Positions 6,307-13,358 of a stretch of DNA of 15,455 nt are shown piece after piece (the first letter of the stretch is position 1; each line of letters begins with the position of its first letter). The DNA is taken from positions 1-15,455 of the forward strand of contig URGQ01000035.1 in assembly GCA_900547385.1 (NCBI GenBank), given 5' to 3'. Source of the stretch: an uncultured Oscillospiraceae bacterium. GTDB taxonomy: Bacteria; Bacillota; Clostridia; Oscillospirales; Ruminococcaceae. Position numbers and translations under genes: made by a program. The notes under the pieces were generated by a model, which was not told the origin of the DNA, made no database searches, and saw only the letters and a program-made list of their open reading frames with translations.

Positions 6307-6867
6307 ATGCTGTTCCGTCCCGCCGCTGAATCTGATTTAGACGCCATTGAGCGCCACTATACCGAACTGCTCACCCACGAAGCCGAAACCGGCCGCAGCA
6401 CCACCAATTGGTCCCTGGGGGTCTACCCCACCCGCCAAACTGCCGCGGCAGCTCTGGCCGCCGGCACGCTGTGGGTGCTGGAGCGGGAGGGCGAACCCGT
6501 CGCCAGCGTCATCCTCAATCATCACCAGGATGATTTCTATGCCACCATTGGTTGGCAGTACCCCGCCCCGCCGGAGCAAGTGCTTGTGGTCCATACCCTC
6601 TGCATCCCGCCCCGGTATGCCGGGCAGGGCCTTGGCCGGGAGTGCGTCTCCCACATCAAGCAGCTGGCCGCCACCATGGGCTGCGCCGTTATCCGGCTGG
6701 ATACCTGGGCCGGCAATGTTCCTGCCGTCACCCTTTACCGAAAAAACGGTTTCTCGCTTTGTGGTCGCGCCCAGGTGCTTTTTCAGGGCAAAATACCGGA
6801 GGAGCTCGTTTTCCTCGAATACCGCTGCCCACCCAGCGCCGATCCCCCGGCGGTCTGCGGCGGCTGA
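6307..6867 (+). CDS. GNAT-family N-acetyltransferase
   Basis: A 186-residue acetyltransferase, substrate unknown. The start at 6307 follows AAAGGAGTCCCC; the frame is open further upstream but overlaps the 48-aa gene. Features: N-terminal LFRPAAESDLDAIERHY (2-18), strand VLVVHTLCIPPRYAG (92-106), the acetyl-CoA loop RYAGQG (103-108), and the C-terminal WAGNVPAVTLYRKNGF (124-139). The closing stretch PPSADPPAVCGG looks unstructured. Of the same broad family as the protein at 3928-4449, but the two are clearly divergent. Cotranscribed with the 48-aa gene and perhaps mtaB. Confidence 0.88.
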   Translation: MLFRPAAESDLDAIERHYTELLTHEAETGRSTTNWSLGVYPTRQTAAAALAAGTLWVLEREGEPVASVILNHHQDDFYATIGWQYPAPPEQVLVVHTLCIPPRYAGQGLGRECVSHIKQLAATMGCAVIRLDTWAGNVPAVTLYRKNGFSLCGRAQVLFQGKIPEELVFLEYRCPPSADPPAVCGG

Positions 6868-7010
6868 AAATGGGCCCTGACCGCGTCGCGCGCCTTGACA
6901 GGCATCAGCCCGCCTTCACCGGGCATAAGCCTGCCTGCGGCCCCCTCCTTGTCATTTTCCCATTTTTATCTGCCGCCCCGCCAATCTCACTTGCTTTGGA
7001 GAAAAAAACC

Positions 7011-8327
7011 ATGTCCATTCTCATCGATAGCGTCACCCCGCATACTCCCGCCGCCAAAGCCGGCATCCTGGCCGGCGACCGCCTGGTCGCCGTCAACGGC
7101 AATCTCATCCACGATGTGCTGGATTACCGCTTTTATATGATCGATACCGCCCTCACCGTCGAAGTGGAACGGCAGGGCAAGCCCCTCACCTTTCACATCA
7201 AAAAAGAGGAGTACGACGAGCTGGGGCTGGAATTTACCGATTACCTCATGGATCGCCAGCACCACTGCGCCAATAAGTGCGTTTTCTGCTTCGTCGATCA
7301 GCTGCCCCGCGGCATGCGCGAAACCCTCTACTTTAAGGATGACGACAGCCGCATGAGCTTCCTGTTCGGCAGCTATGTCACCCTCACCAATATGACCGAT
7401 GAGGACATCGCCCGCATCATCAAAATGCACATCAGCCCCATCAATATCTCGGTCCACGCCACCAATCCGGAGCTGCGGGTCGAACTGATGAAAAACCCGC
7501 GCAGCGGCGAGGTGCTCAAGTATATCCCCCAGCTGGCCGCGCACCACATCCGCATCAATGCCCAAATCGTTGTCTGCCCCGGCCTCAATGACGGCGAGGA
7601 GCTGCGGCGCAGCCTGTGGGATCTGGGTCAGTACGCCCCGGAGGTGCAAAGCATCGCCTTAGTACCCGTCGGGCTCACCGGCCATCGGGAGGGCCTTTAT
7701 CCCCTGCGCATGATGACCCCCGAGGAAGCCGCCGACTGCATCCGCATCGCCGATGAATTCGGGGAAGAGATGCTGCGCCGCCACGGCAGCCGCATCGCCT
7801 TCTGCGCCGATGAGCTCTACCTTATCGCCGGGCTGCCCCTGCCGGATTACAGCTATTACGAGGACTTCGACCAGCTGGGCAACGGCGTCGGTACCACCGC
7901 CCTTTTGCGGGATGAATTCGCCTCCGCCCTTTCCATGGAAGACGGCGATGAGGAGAAAAGTCACTTCTCCCTTGCCACCGGCGAAGCCGCCGCCCCCCTC
8001 CTGCGGGAGCTTTTGGAAACCGCAAAGGAAAAATTTCCCCACCGGCAGCTTACCGTCTACGGCGTGCCCAATATCACCTTCGGCGGCGGCGTCAATGTCA
8101 CCGGCCTTGTCTGCGGCCGGGATATCATCGAATATCTCCGGGATAAACCCCTCTACCAGGGCCTTATCCTCCCGGAGATCATGCTGCGGGACGAAAAGGA
8201 TAAGTTCCTCGATGACACCACCCCCTACGATGTCGCCGAAGCATTGCAAACCACCGTTCATGTGGCCGGCATGGATGGCGCTGATCTTTTAGATGCCCTG
8301 CTGGGCCTTACCCCGCCCCTCGCATAG
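7011..8327 (+). CDS. DUF512 radical SAM protein with N-terminal PDZ-like domain
   Basis: A 438-residue protein of the COG1625 type (Fe-S oxidoreductases distantly related to NifB/MoaA). The start at 7011 follows TTTGGAG; an open frame extends upstream to 6552 through the preceding gene and is spurious. Order: PDZ-like segment (about 1-65, with AAKAGILAGDRLVAVNG), radical SAM cluster C86-x3-C90-x2-C93 (HHCANKCVFCFVDQLP), radical SAM barrel, then the DUF512 domain (about 235-435, with YGVPNITFGGGVNVTGL). The reaction is unknown. It is conserved in clostridia as a single-copy gene. The 143-base gap upstream shows no convincing promoter. Downstream lies repeat copy C. Confidence 0.9.
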   Translation: MSILIDSVTPHTPAAKAGILAGDRLVAVNGNLIHDVLDYRFYMIDTALTVEVERQGKPLTFHIKKEEYDELGLEFTDYLMDRQHHCANKCVFCFVDQLPRGMRETLYFKDDDSRMSFLFGSYVTLTNMTDEDIARIIKMHISPINISVHATNPELRVELMKNPRSGEVLKYIPQLAAHHIRINAQIVVCPGLNDGEELRRSLWDLGQYAPEVQSIALVPVGLTGHREGLYPLRMMTPEEAADCIRIADEFGEEMLRRHGSRIAFCADELYLIAGLPLPDYSYYEDFDQLGNGVGTTALLRDEFASALSMEDGDEEKSHFSLATGEAAAPLLRELLETAKEKFPHRQLTVYGVPNITFGGGVNVTGLVCGRDIIEYLRDKPLYQGLILPEIMLRDEKDKFLDDTTPYDVAEALQTTVHVAGMDGADLLDALLGLTPPLA

Positions 8328-8347
8328 TCTCTGCAAGCCGCAGGATA

Positions 8348-8430
8348 CGGGCCGCAGGCCAAACCGTCCTCTGGACGGTTTCCGCGGACTGTGTCCGCGG
8401 CGGCGGCTCCGCCGCCGGGCCTGCGGCCCG
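8348..8430 (+). repeat. Four-way-junction palindromic element, copy C
   Basis: A perfect 13-bp outer stem (8348-8360 / 8418-8430) encloses three abutting perfect hairpins: AAACCGTCC-TCT-GGACGGTTT (8361-8381), CCGCGGAC-TGT-GTCCGCGG (8382-8400) and CGGCGGC-TCC-GCCGCCG (8401-8417). Compared with copy B, the middle stem differs at two pairs and both are compensated (A-T to C-G, G-C to A-T). It lies between the DUF512 gene and the oxidoreductase, 34 bases before the latter's ribosome binding site. Confidence 0.92.
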
Positions 8431-8477
8431 CACCATCCCCTGCACCCCCCCATCACCCCACCCAAGGAGGTCCCCCC

Positions 8478-9479
8478 ATGATCCGTTTTGCCACCATCGG
8501 CTCCGGCCATATCGTCGAACAGTTCCTCACCGAAGCCAAAAAGCACCCCGAATTCACCCTCACCGCCGTCTATTCCCGCACCGGGGAGCGCGCCGCCGAA
8601 TTCGCCGCCCAGTGGGGCGCCGCCCACACCTTCACCGACCTAAATCAGCTGGCCGCCTGCGGCGAGGTCGATGCCGTCTATATCGCCAGCCCCAATCTCT
8701 GCCATGCCGAGCAGGCTATCACCCTGATGAAGGCCGGCAAGCACATCCTGTGCGAAAAGCCCATGGCCACCACCTACATCGATTGCGACGGCATGGTGCT
8801 GCAGGCGCACAATAGCCATGTCATCCTGCTGGAGGGCATGCGCACCCTGTTCGCCCCCGGCTTCGCTCGGCTGCACCAGCTCATCCCGGAGATCGGCACC
8901 CTGCGCCGCATCACCGCGGGCTACTGCCAGTATTCCAGCCGGTACGATAGCTACCTGGCCGGCGGCCGCCCCAATGCCTTCGATCCCCGCCTGAATAACG
9001 CCGCCGTCGCCGATCTCGGTGTCTACTGCATCGCCCCCACCATCGCCATGGCCGGCGAACCCCAAAAGGTCCTCTCCTGCTGCAATAAGCTCGGTGAGTT
9101 CGAGGCCCAGGGCGGCGCGCTGGCCCAGTACCCCACCTTCCTGGCGGATTGGCGCTGGAGCAAAATCGCCGATAGCCCCCTCCCCTCCGCCATCGAGGGC
9201 GAAAAGGGCGCCATCCTCATCGGCAAATGGGATACCATGTCCCCCCTCACCCTGTGTCTGCGTGGCCAGGAGCCGAAGCCCATCCCCATCGAGGATGAAA
9301 CCTCCCCCCTCTACGCCGAGCTGGATGCCTTCATCAGCATGATCAAGCGCCGCGGCGGCAATGAGGGCTACCTCTCCATCTCGCTGGCCACCTGCCGCGT
9401 GCTGGATGAGATCGCCAAGCAGAATAAGATCACCTTCCGCCAGACCTGCTGGAACATGGTCGTCCACCGGGATGAATAA
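8478..9479 (+). CDS. Gfo/Idh/MocA-family NAD(P)-dependent oxidoreductase
   Basis: A 333-residue soluble dehydrogenase acting on a sugar or similar polyol; substrate not predictable. The N-terminal Rossmann fold begins IRFATIGSGHIVEQF (2-16, with GSG at 8-10). The family E-K-P motif is at 93-95 (HILCEKPMATT). The C-terminal domain has the D-x-G-x-Y signature at 179-183 (VADLGVYCI), but the usual GGG before it is replaced by NNAA. AAGGAGG seven bases before ATG 8478 sets the start; the open frame extends upstream into repeat copy C and is not used. It is the last gene of the plus-strand run, ending at the terminator at 9491-9522. Confidence 0.9.
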   Translation: MIRFATIGSGHIVEQFLTEAKKHPEFTLTAVYSRTGERAAEFAAQWGAAHTFTDLNQLAACGEVDAVYIASPNLCHAEQAITLMKAGKHILCEKPMATTYIDCDGMVLQAHNSHVILLEGMRTLFAPGFARLHQLIPEIGTLRRITAGYCQYSSRYDSYLAGGRPNAFDPRLNNAAVADLGVYCIAPTIAMAGEPQKVLSCCNKLGEFEAQGGALAQYPTFLADWRWSKIADSPLPSAIEGEKGAILIGKWDTMSPLTLCLRGQEPKPIPIEDETSPLYAELDAFISMIKRRGGNEGYLSISLATCRVLDEIAKQNKITFRQTCWNMVVHRDE

Positions 9480-9490
9480 ACCAAGGCGCA

Positions 9491-9522
9491 AAAAAGCTCC
9501 CCCTGGGGGGAGCTCTTTTTTT
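9491..9522. terminator. Bidirectional terminator between convergent genes
   Basis: Stem AGCTCCCC (9495-9502) / GGGGAGCT (9507-9514), loop CTGG. It is flanked by A5 on the left and T7 on the right, so it works on both strands. It serves the oxidoreductase (plus) and the NPSTG protein gene (minus). Confidence 0.9.
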
Positions 9523-9570
9523 GCCTTATGGCGGGCACCGCACACAAATGCCCGTTCGCTTTAGTTCAGT

Positions 9571-10680
9571 TTATTTCTTGCGGATGACCGCAGCAGCGCC
9601 CAGCAGGGAAACCACCGCCATGGCCGCCGCCACGCCTACAAGGTCATTGGCGCCGGTGCTGGGGTTCTTGGTGTTATCGGTGCTGGGGGTGGTAGTGGTG
9701 CTACCGCCCTCGCTGGGCACGATGATGGTGATGGACTCAGGAACAACATTGCCATTGGCGTCCAGTTTCTTGCCATCAACAATGTAGGATTTATCAACGC
9801 CCTTTTTGAAAGTACCACCGGAAACAGTAGTAACAGCACCGTTGGATTGCGTAACCTTACCATCAAAGGTACCGCCAGTAATAGTCAGTTGCCCTGCGTT
9901 TTGGCCACCATCAGCGTACAGTGTATCAACGGCAATTTCGTTGCCGAAATAGGTAGCAGGACAATAAAATTCGCCACCGTTGATTTCTGCCTTGTTTGCA
10001 TTGAAAACGACTCGGTTACCTTTGTTGGTAAACCTTCCGCCGCCGATTTTCAGAATACCGCCATCGTCGTTCTTGATGGTGATCTTACCGCCTTCGAAAG
10101 TACCGCCATTGATAGTCAGCTTCGGCGCAGCATTGTTGATTCCTTCTACATAACCCTCTCGTTCAGCGTTTTTGGCATAGCTGTAATATCCATTCTCAAA
10201 TACGCTGGAGAAAGTACCCTTGTTCTTTACTGTTGCGCCAGCATTTACGGTCATAACACCGTGGTTGCAGATGGTATACCAACTATTACCATTAGCGCTA
10301 TCAGGATCAGCAGTTCCAGCTTCCAGACTGCGGGTAAAGGTTCCGCCGTTGATGGTAACAGTACCATTGTTATACACTGCGGCTCTACCATGAGAAACAT
10401 TATCTACAGTGCCGGTTCCCTCAATCGTCAAGGTACCGCCCAAAGCTACTGTAATAGTGTCCTTGCCCGCTTCGTTGGTCAGGGTCTTACCATTCAGGTT
10501 CAGGGTAACAGTTTTGCCTTTAGGAATAGTGATGCTCTCCGTTACATTTTCAGTAAGAGTGATCGTCGTCTCTCCTGCATCAATTCTGTTCTGCAGGGTG
10601 GTTCCCTCCGCCATCGCCATGACGGGCAGCATTACAGCCACCATAAGCAGGGCCAGCGCTATGCTTATTATTTTTTTCAC
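9571..10680 (-). CDS. Secreted beta-repeat surface protein with NPSTG wall-sorting signal
   Basis: A 369-residue exported protein starting at GTG 10680, after AAAAAGGAGAG; ATG choices upstream are out of frame or lack a site. Signal peptide 1-24 (MKKIISIALALL, cleavage after AMA). The body (about 30-320) is a series of beta-rich units with the recurring core [T/E]I-x-GGTF, at about 109, 189, 212, 233, 267 and 286, as in right-handed beta-helix proteins. A Thr/Ser-rich linker (322-337) precedes NPSTG (339-343), a hydrophobic helix and the basic tail RKK, a sortase-type signal. Function unknown; adhesion or glycan binding is possible. Base composition is clearly lower in G+C than neighbours (10081-10140 is 30/60). 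Confidence 0.88.
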   Translation of the reverse strand: MKKIISIALALLMVAVMLPVMAMAEGTTLQNRIDAGETTITLTENVTESITIPKGKTVTLNLNGKTLTNEAGKDTITVALGGTLTIEGTGTVDNVSHGRAAVYNNGTVTINGGTFTRSLEAGTADPDSANGNSWYTICNHGVMTVNAGATVKNKGTFSSVFENGYYSYAKNAEREGYVEGINNAAPKLTINGGTFEGGKITIKNDDGGILKIGGGRFTNKGNRVVFNANKAEINGGEFYCPATYFGNEIAVDTLYADGGQNAGQLTITGGTFDGKVTQSNGAVTTVSGGTFKKGVDKSYIVDGKKLDANGNVVPESITIIVPSEGGSTTTTPSTDNTKNPSTGANDLVGVAAAMAVVSLLGAAAVIRKK

Positions 10681-10723
10681 ATCAATCTCTCCTTTTTGTT
10701 TTTTGTTTTTTACCCGCAGGGGG

Positions 10724-10762
10724 TTCGTGTTTGCGTGCAAACACGAAAACGCCCCATGGGGC
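10724..10762 (-). other. Paired hairpins in the leader of the NPSTG gene
   Basis: A 10-bp perfect hairpin TTCGTGTTTG-CGTG-CAAACACGAA (10724-10747 on plus) lies next to a 12-base perfect palindrome GCCCCATGGGGC (10751-10762). On the minus strand the palindrome is followed by GTTTTC. These lie between the candidate promoter and the ribosome binding site and could affect readthrough or mRNA stability. Confidence 0.45.
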
Positions 10763-10775
10763 TTCGGACACACCC

Positions 10776-10784
10776 ATTTTAGCA
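10776..10784 (-). promoter_or_regulatory. Candidate extended -10 promoter for the NPSTG gene
   Basis: Minus strand TGCTAAAAT: an extended -10 (TGn) directly before TAAAAT (10776-10781). The -35 region (TGGTAC with a 17-base spacer) matches poorly. The implied leader is about 90 bases. Confidence 0.4.
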
Positions 10785-10879
10785 CCATTTTGTCCGCAGT
10801 ACCAGTACCATTGTGCTTTTTTCTGTATAAATTTCCCCCTCATTTTTGTGCATCATGCAATATTTGGTACACATCCTGC

Positions 10880-10914
10880 AAAAAAACGCCCCCGAAAGCT
10901 GATGCCTTCGGGGG
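10880..10914 (-). terminator. Rho-independent terminator of yceD-rpmF
   Basis: Minus strand: an 11-bp stem (10904-10914 with 10889-10899, one G-T wobble), loop ATCA, then CGTTTTTTT. It is 18 bases past the rpmF stop. Confidence 0.92.
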
Positions 10915-10932
10915 ATTTTCCTAATTTTTCGG

Positions 10933-11115
10933 TTATTCCTCTACCTTGATGACCTCTACGCCCTTGTAATAGCCGCAGGCCGGGCATACGCGGTGGGGCA
11001 GCTTAAAGGAGCCGCACTGGGTGCAGCGGCACATAGCGGGAGCTTCCAGCTTCCACACATTGCTGCGTCTTTTGTTCTTTCTTGCTTTCGAGCTTTTTCT
11101 CTTCGGTACTGCCAT
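10933..11115 (-). CDS. rpmF: 50S ribosomal protein L32
   Basis: A 60-residue ribosomal protein with the standard L32 start (AVPKRKSSKARKNKRRS) and the zinc-ribbon cysteines C31-x2-C34 and C44-x2-C47 (CTQC and CPAC), so it is the zinc-containing C+ form. C29 is an extra cysteine. AGGAGG stands about 9 bases before the ATG. It follows yceD by 46 bases, the conserved yceD-rpmF order, and ends at a strong terminator. Both are transcribed from the consensus promoter at 11765-11793. Confidence 0.97.
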   Translation of the reverse strand: MAVPKRKSSKARKNKRRSNVWKLEAPAMCRCTQCGSFKLPHRVCPACGYYKGVEVIKVEE

Positions 11116-11161
11116 CTTGTTTTTCCTCCTACGCTTATTTCACTTTGTTTTTGTCAGAATA

Positions 11162-11659
11162 TCAGTTTTCCAGCAGCCTGCGCAGTACATCCATCCGGGG
11201 GTCGCCGCTGTCCTCTCGGCAGCCGCACAGGCCCTCGTTCAGGTTCTTGCCGCAGGTCGGGCACAGCCCCCTGCAGTCCTCCCGGCACAGGTAGCGCTGG
11301 GGCAGCTCCGGCAGGATGTCGTTGGTAGCAAGCTCCTCGAGCTCTATGCATCCATTCTCGGCCACCAAAAAGGTCTCGTCGTCTTCCCCGTTCACCTCCC
11401 GCACCACGGTGTGGCTCACGGTTCGGTCCACGGGCAGCTCCAGCGGAGCCAGGCAGCGGTCGCACAGCACATGCAGTGTAAACCGGTAGGTGCAATCGAG
11501 TGTAACTACACCGGCACGGTTCACCGCCTTGGCGGTCACATTTACAGGCGCCGTAAATAGGGGCCGGCCTGCGTGTTTTACGGTTGTCAGGTCCACATCC
11601 GCCGTTACCACATCGGCTTCTCCCGGCAGTTCCAGTACACGGTTCAGGTCCAGCTTCAC
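11162..11659 (-). CDS. yceD: YceD/DUF177 family protein
   Basis: A 165-residue DUF177 protein; in bacteria and chloroplasts the family is linked to 23S rRNA accumulation and is usually encoded just before rpmF, as here. The start is GTG at 11659, preceded by AAGGAGAG with a 6-base gap; in-frame ATGs far upstream are rejected because they would cross the promoter. Features: KLDLNRVLELPGE start, C66-x2-C69 in VLCDRCLAPLE, and a C-terminal Cys-rich end (C125, C129, C133, C136, C145, C147) with CREDCRGLCPTCGKNLN, a known DUF177 signature that may bind zinc. Ends with DPRMDVLRRLLEN. Confidence 0.93.
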   Translation of the reverse strand: MKLDLNRVLELPGEADVVTADVDLTTVKHAGRPLFTAPVNVTAKAVNRAGVVTLDCTYRFTLHVLCDRCLAPLELPVDRTVSHTVVREVNGEDDETFLVAENGCIELEELATNDILPELPQRYLCREDCRGLCPTCGKNLNEGLCGCREDSGDPRMDVLRRLLEN

Positions 11660-11764
11660 GGTGCCTCTCTCCTTTTCTTCGGGGAGATCCCCGCTGCGTT
11701 TAGGGGTCGCCGTCCTTTGGGGTAAAAGGGCGCACTGCCCCCTCCCTTGGACGGACACAAAGTT

Positions 11765-11793
11765 ATTATAGGGACTTCGCTCCCCCTTGTCAA
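11765..11793 (-). promoter_or_regulatory. Perfect consensus promoter for yceD-rpmF
   Basis: Minus strand: TTGACA (11788-11793), a 17-base spacer, then TATAAT (11765-11770), an exact sigma-70/SigA consensus. The leader is about 95 bases. It has a GGGG-ATCT-CCCC hairpin around 11680-11691, just before the ribosome binding site. This fits strong expression of a ribosomal protein operon. Confidence 0.9.
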
Positions 11794-11900
11794 GCCTTGG
11801 TTTGCATTTTCCCGCAGAATTCCGCGGTTTTTTTGCATCAGCGGTACCCCCGGCGGCCATACTTTTGTCAGCTGGGCCACCCGGTGCCGCAGCCGGGCGA

Positions 11901-11988
11901 CCCACAGGGCCGGCGGCGTGCCGCCGCCGTGGCGGCCTTCGGCCGCCCAAAGCCGCCCGTCCCTTGGGCGGCCGGCTTGCCCTGCGGG
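11901..11988 (+). repeat. Degenerate multi-hairpin element, copy F
   Basis: The outer arms CCCACAGGGC (11901-11910) / GCCCTGCGGG (11979-11988) pair at 9 of 10 positions. Inside are CGGCGG-CGTG-CCGCCG (11911-11926), GGCGGCC-TTC-GGCCGCC (11931-11947) and GCCGCCC / GGGCGGC with a 7-base loop (11952-11972). The plan is the same as copies A-D, but with linkers and other stem sequences. It lies upstream of the LCP-like gene. Confidence 0.55.
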
Positions 11989-12040
11989 CCGCCTCTCCCC
12001 TCTCCCCCGCCCCCCACCTATTCCACCCCGGAGGTGTTTC

Positions 12041-12907
12041 ATGAAACATTCCCATTCCCGCTCCGCCGATTTTTGGCGCACCTTTACCCTCTCGCTGGCC
12101 GCGGCCGGCCTTCTTTTCGGATTGGGCTGGCTGTTCATCAGCCACAACGGCCCCCAGGAGGGCCCCCTGCCCGAATCCCCCCTCCTGCCGGATGAAAGCT
12201 CCCGACTCACCGTGCTGGCCCTCGGCGTCAGCCCGGAAAATGAGCTCTCCCTCTGTGCCCTGCTCTCCTTCCAGCCGGATCTCATCGCCGTTCAGGTGGC
12301 TGCCCTCCCACCCCAAACCGTCTGGCAGACCGAAGCCGGCGAGGGCACCCTCTCGGCGGCCTGGCAGCAGGGCGGGGCCGCCTACCTGCAGTCGATCCTC
12401 TCCCAGTGGCTGGGCATCTCCATCCACCGCACCATCAGCCAGAACCGCCAGCAGCTCTCCGCCGTCATGGAGCAATTCGGCCCCCTGCCCTACACCCTCC
12501 CCCTCTCCCTGGCGGAGGACGCCCCCGGCAGCCGCATCCTGTTCCCGGCTGGGCGCTACTACCTGGATGGCGAAGCCCTGGCCGATCTCATCACCCTGCC
12601 TCTCCCCACCGATCCCGCCCGGCAAAGCGACCGCTCCGCCGAGCTGATCAAAGCCCTGGTCCGGCGGCATCTCCCTGCTGTGCTAAGCGAAAGCGGCGAA
12701 GAACTGGTGACCCAGCTTCTCATCCACAGCCGCAGTGACCTAACCCTTCTGGATTACCTGGAGCGCCGAACGGCACTGGGCACCCTGGCCCGCCGGGAGG
12801 AGATCCCCATTTACTGCGTGTACCTGGATGGCACGGCCGGCCAGGCCGGCTACTACCTCTCGGAGGTCTCCCTCACCTGCCTGCGCGCGGCCTTCCCCGC
12901 AGAGTAA
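12041..12907 (+). CDS. Degenerate LytR-CpsA-Psr (LCP)-like membrane protein
   Basis: A 288-residue protein with a short cytoplasmic start, one membrane anchor (about 14-33) and an extracellular domain, i.e. LCP topology. LCP proteins attach glycopolymers to the cell wall. The match is by pattern: LTVLALGVSPENELSLCALLSF (56-77) lines up with the LCP core start; AYLQSILSQWLGISIHRTIS (114-133) with the helix before the lipid pocket; GRYYLDGEALADL (171-183) and DPARQSDRSAELIKALVRRH (191-210) with the later motifs. The usual S-I-P-R-D-T segment is ALPPQT here (88-93), and the Y-V-R-x-R segment is LITLPLP, so key arginines are missing. GGAGG six bases before ATG 12041 sets the start. It may be a pseudoenzyme. 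Confidence 0.65.
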   Translation: MKHSHSRSADFWRTFTLSLAAAGLLFGLGWLFISHNGPQEGPLPESPLLPDESSRLTVLALGVSPENELSLCALLSFQPDLIAVQVAALPPQTVWQTEAGEGTLSAAWQQGGAAYLQSILSQWLGISIHRTISQNRQQLSAVMEQFGPLPYTLPLSLAEDAPGSRILFPAGRYYLDGEALADLITLPLPTDPARQSDRSAELIKALVRRHLPAVLSESGEELVTQLLIHSRSDLTLLDYLERRTALGTLARREEIPIYCVYLDGTAGQAGYYLSEVSLTCLRAAFPAE

Positions 12908-12926
12908 AATCCGCCGCCGGCAGGGC

Positions 12927-12950
12927 CTGCTTTTCTCCCATGAAAAGCAG
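12927..12950 (+). other. Hairpin after the LCP-like gene
   Basis: CTGCTTTTC (12927-12935) / GAAAAGCAG (12942-12950), 9 bp, loop TCCCAT. There is no T tract on plus, so it is only a weak terminator candidate. The 674-base gap it begins (12908-13581) holds no gene that I can support. Confidence 0.45.
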
Positions 12951-12978
12951 CAAAAGAAATTCTAGACCAAATTTGTAG

Positions 12979-13041
12979 TCGCCTGTCGGCGTCGCGGAGC
13001 CTTTTGCAAAGGCATAGTTAGCACCGCTCGCCGCGGAGGCC
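12979..13041 (+). repeat. Dispersed repeat module X, partial copy 1 (direct)
   Basis: Aligns without gaps with 15235-15297 (52 of 63 bases identical by my count). It includes TCGCGGAGCC and the triloop hairpin GCCTTT-TGC-AAAGGC (12999-13013). A C/T-rich hairpin CTTCCTTTTGC-TCCT-GCAAAAGGAAG follows it at about 13041-13066. Another hairpin of different sequence occupies that spot in the other copy. Confidence 0.75.
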
Positions 13042-13075
13042 TTCCTTTTGCTCCTGCAAAAGGAAGCAAAACAGG

Positions 13076-13264
13076 GTCAAGGGGGAGGTTCCCCCTTGAC
13101 GAACCCCCTTTTGTCGCTTGCAGTGCTGGATACGAACGATGCGAAGCATCGTCCGTACTGCGCACAGATACGCTCCAAAGGTAGCCGCGGGCGCATTTTT
13201 ATCGCCCCCGCGCTGGAGCGCGGAAGGGCGAACCACCACCCCTGTCCCCTCCTCTGAGGAGGGG
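13076..13264. repeat. Cluster of palindromes in the LCP-mnmE gap
   Basis: Separate hairpins follow each other: GTCAAGGGGGA-GGT-TCCCCCTTGAC (13076-13100, 11 bp), ACGATGC-GAA-GCATCGT (13136-13152), CGCTCCA (13171-13177) with TGGAGCG (13214-13220) around a GC-rich inner stem, and CCCCTCC-TCTGA-GGAGGGG (13246-13264). No ORF in the stretch has a ribosome binding site. It may be one composite repeat or several. Confidence 0.55.
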
Positions 13265-13358
13265 AACTAAGGTGCAAACTAAGTAGATACTTTACGGGAA
13301 TAACAGACTTTACATAAAATGCGCCTGCGGCACCTTATAAGCGTCGTCTAATCCCGCT

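Noticed and set aside
6895..6928. TTGACA upstream of the DUF512 gene as a promoter
   Set aside because: The only -10-like sequence (GCATAA) is 22 bases away; spacing and match are poor.
9847..10782. Plus-strand open frame of 311 codons opposite the NPSTG gene
   Set aside because: Antisense shadow of a gene with signal peptide, repeats and sorting signal; no ribosome binding site.
11162..12670. A 502-codon minus frame ending as YceD
   Set aside because: It crosses the consensus promoter and the LCP-like gene; the true start is the GTG at 11659 with a good ribosome binding site.
12979..13264. CRISPR array or tandem repeat
   Set aside because: The palindromes differ in sequence and spacing; there is no regular repeat-spacer pattern.
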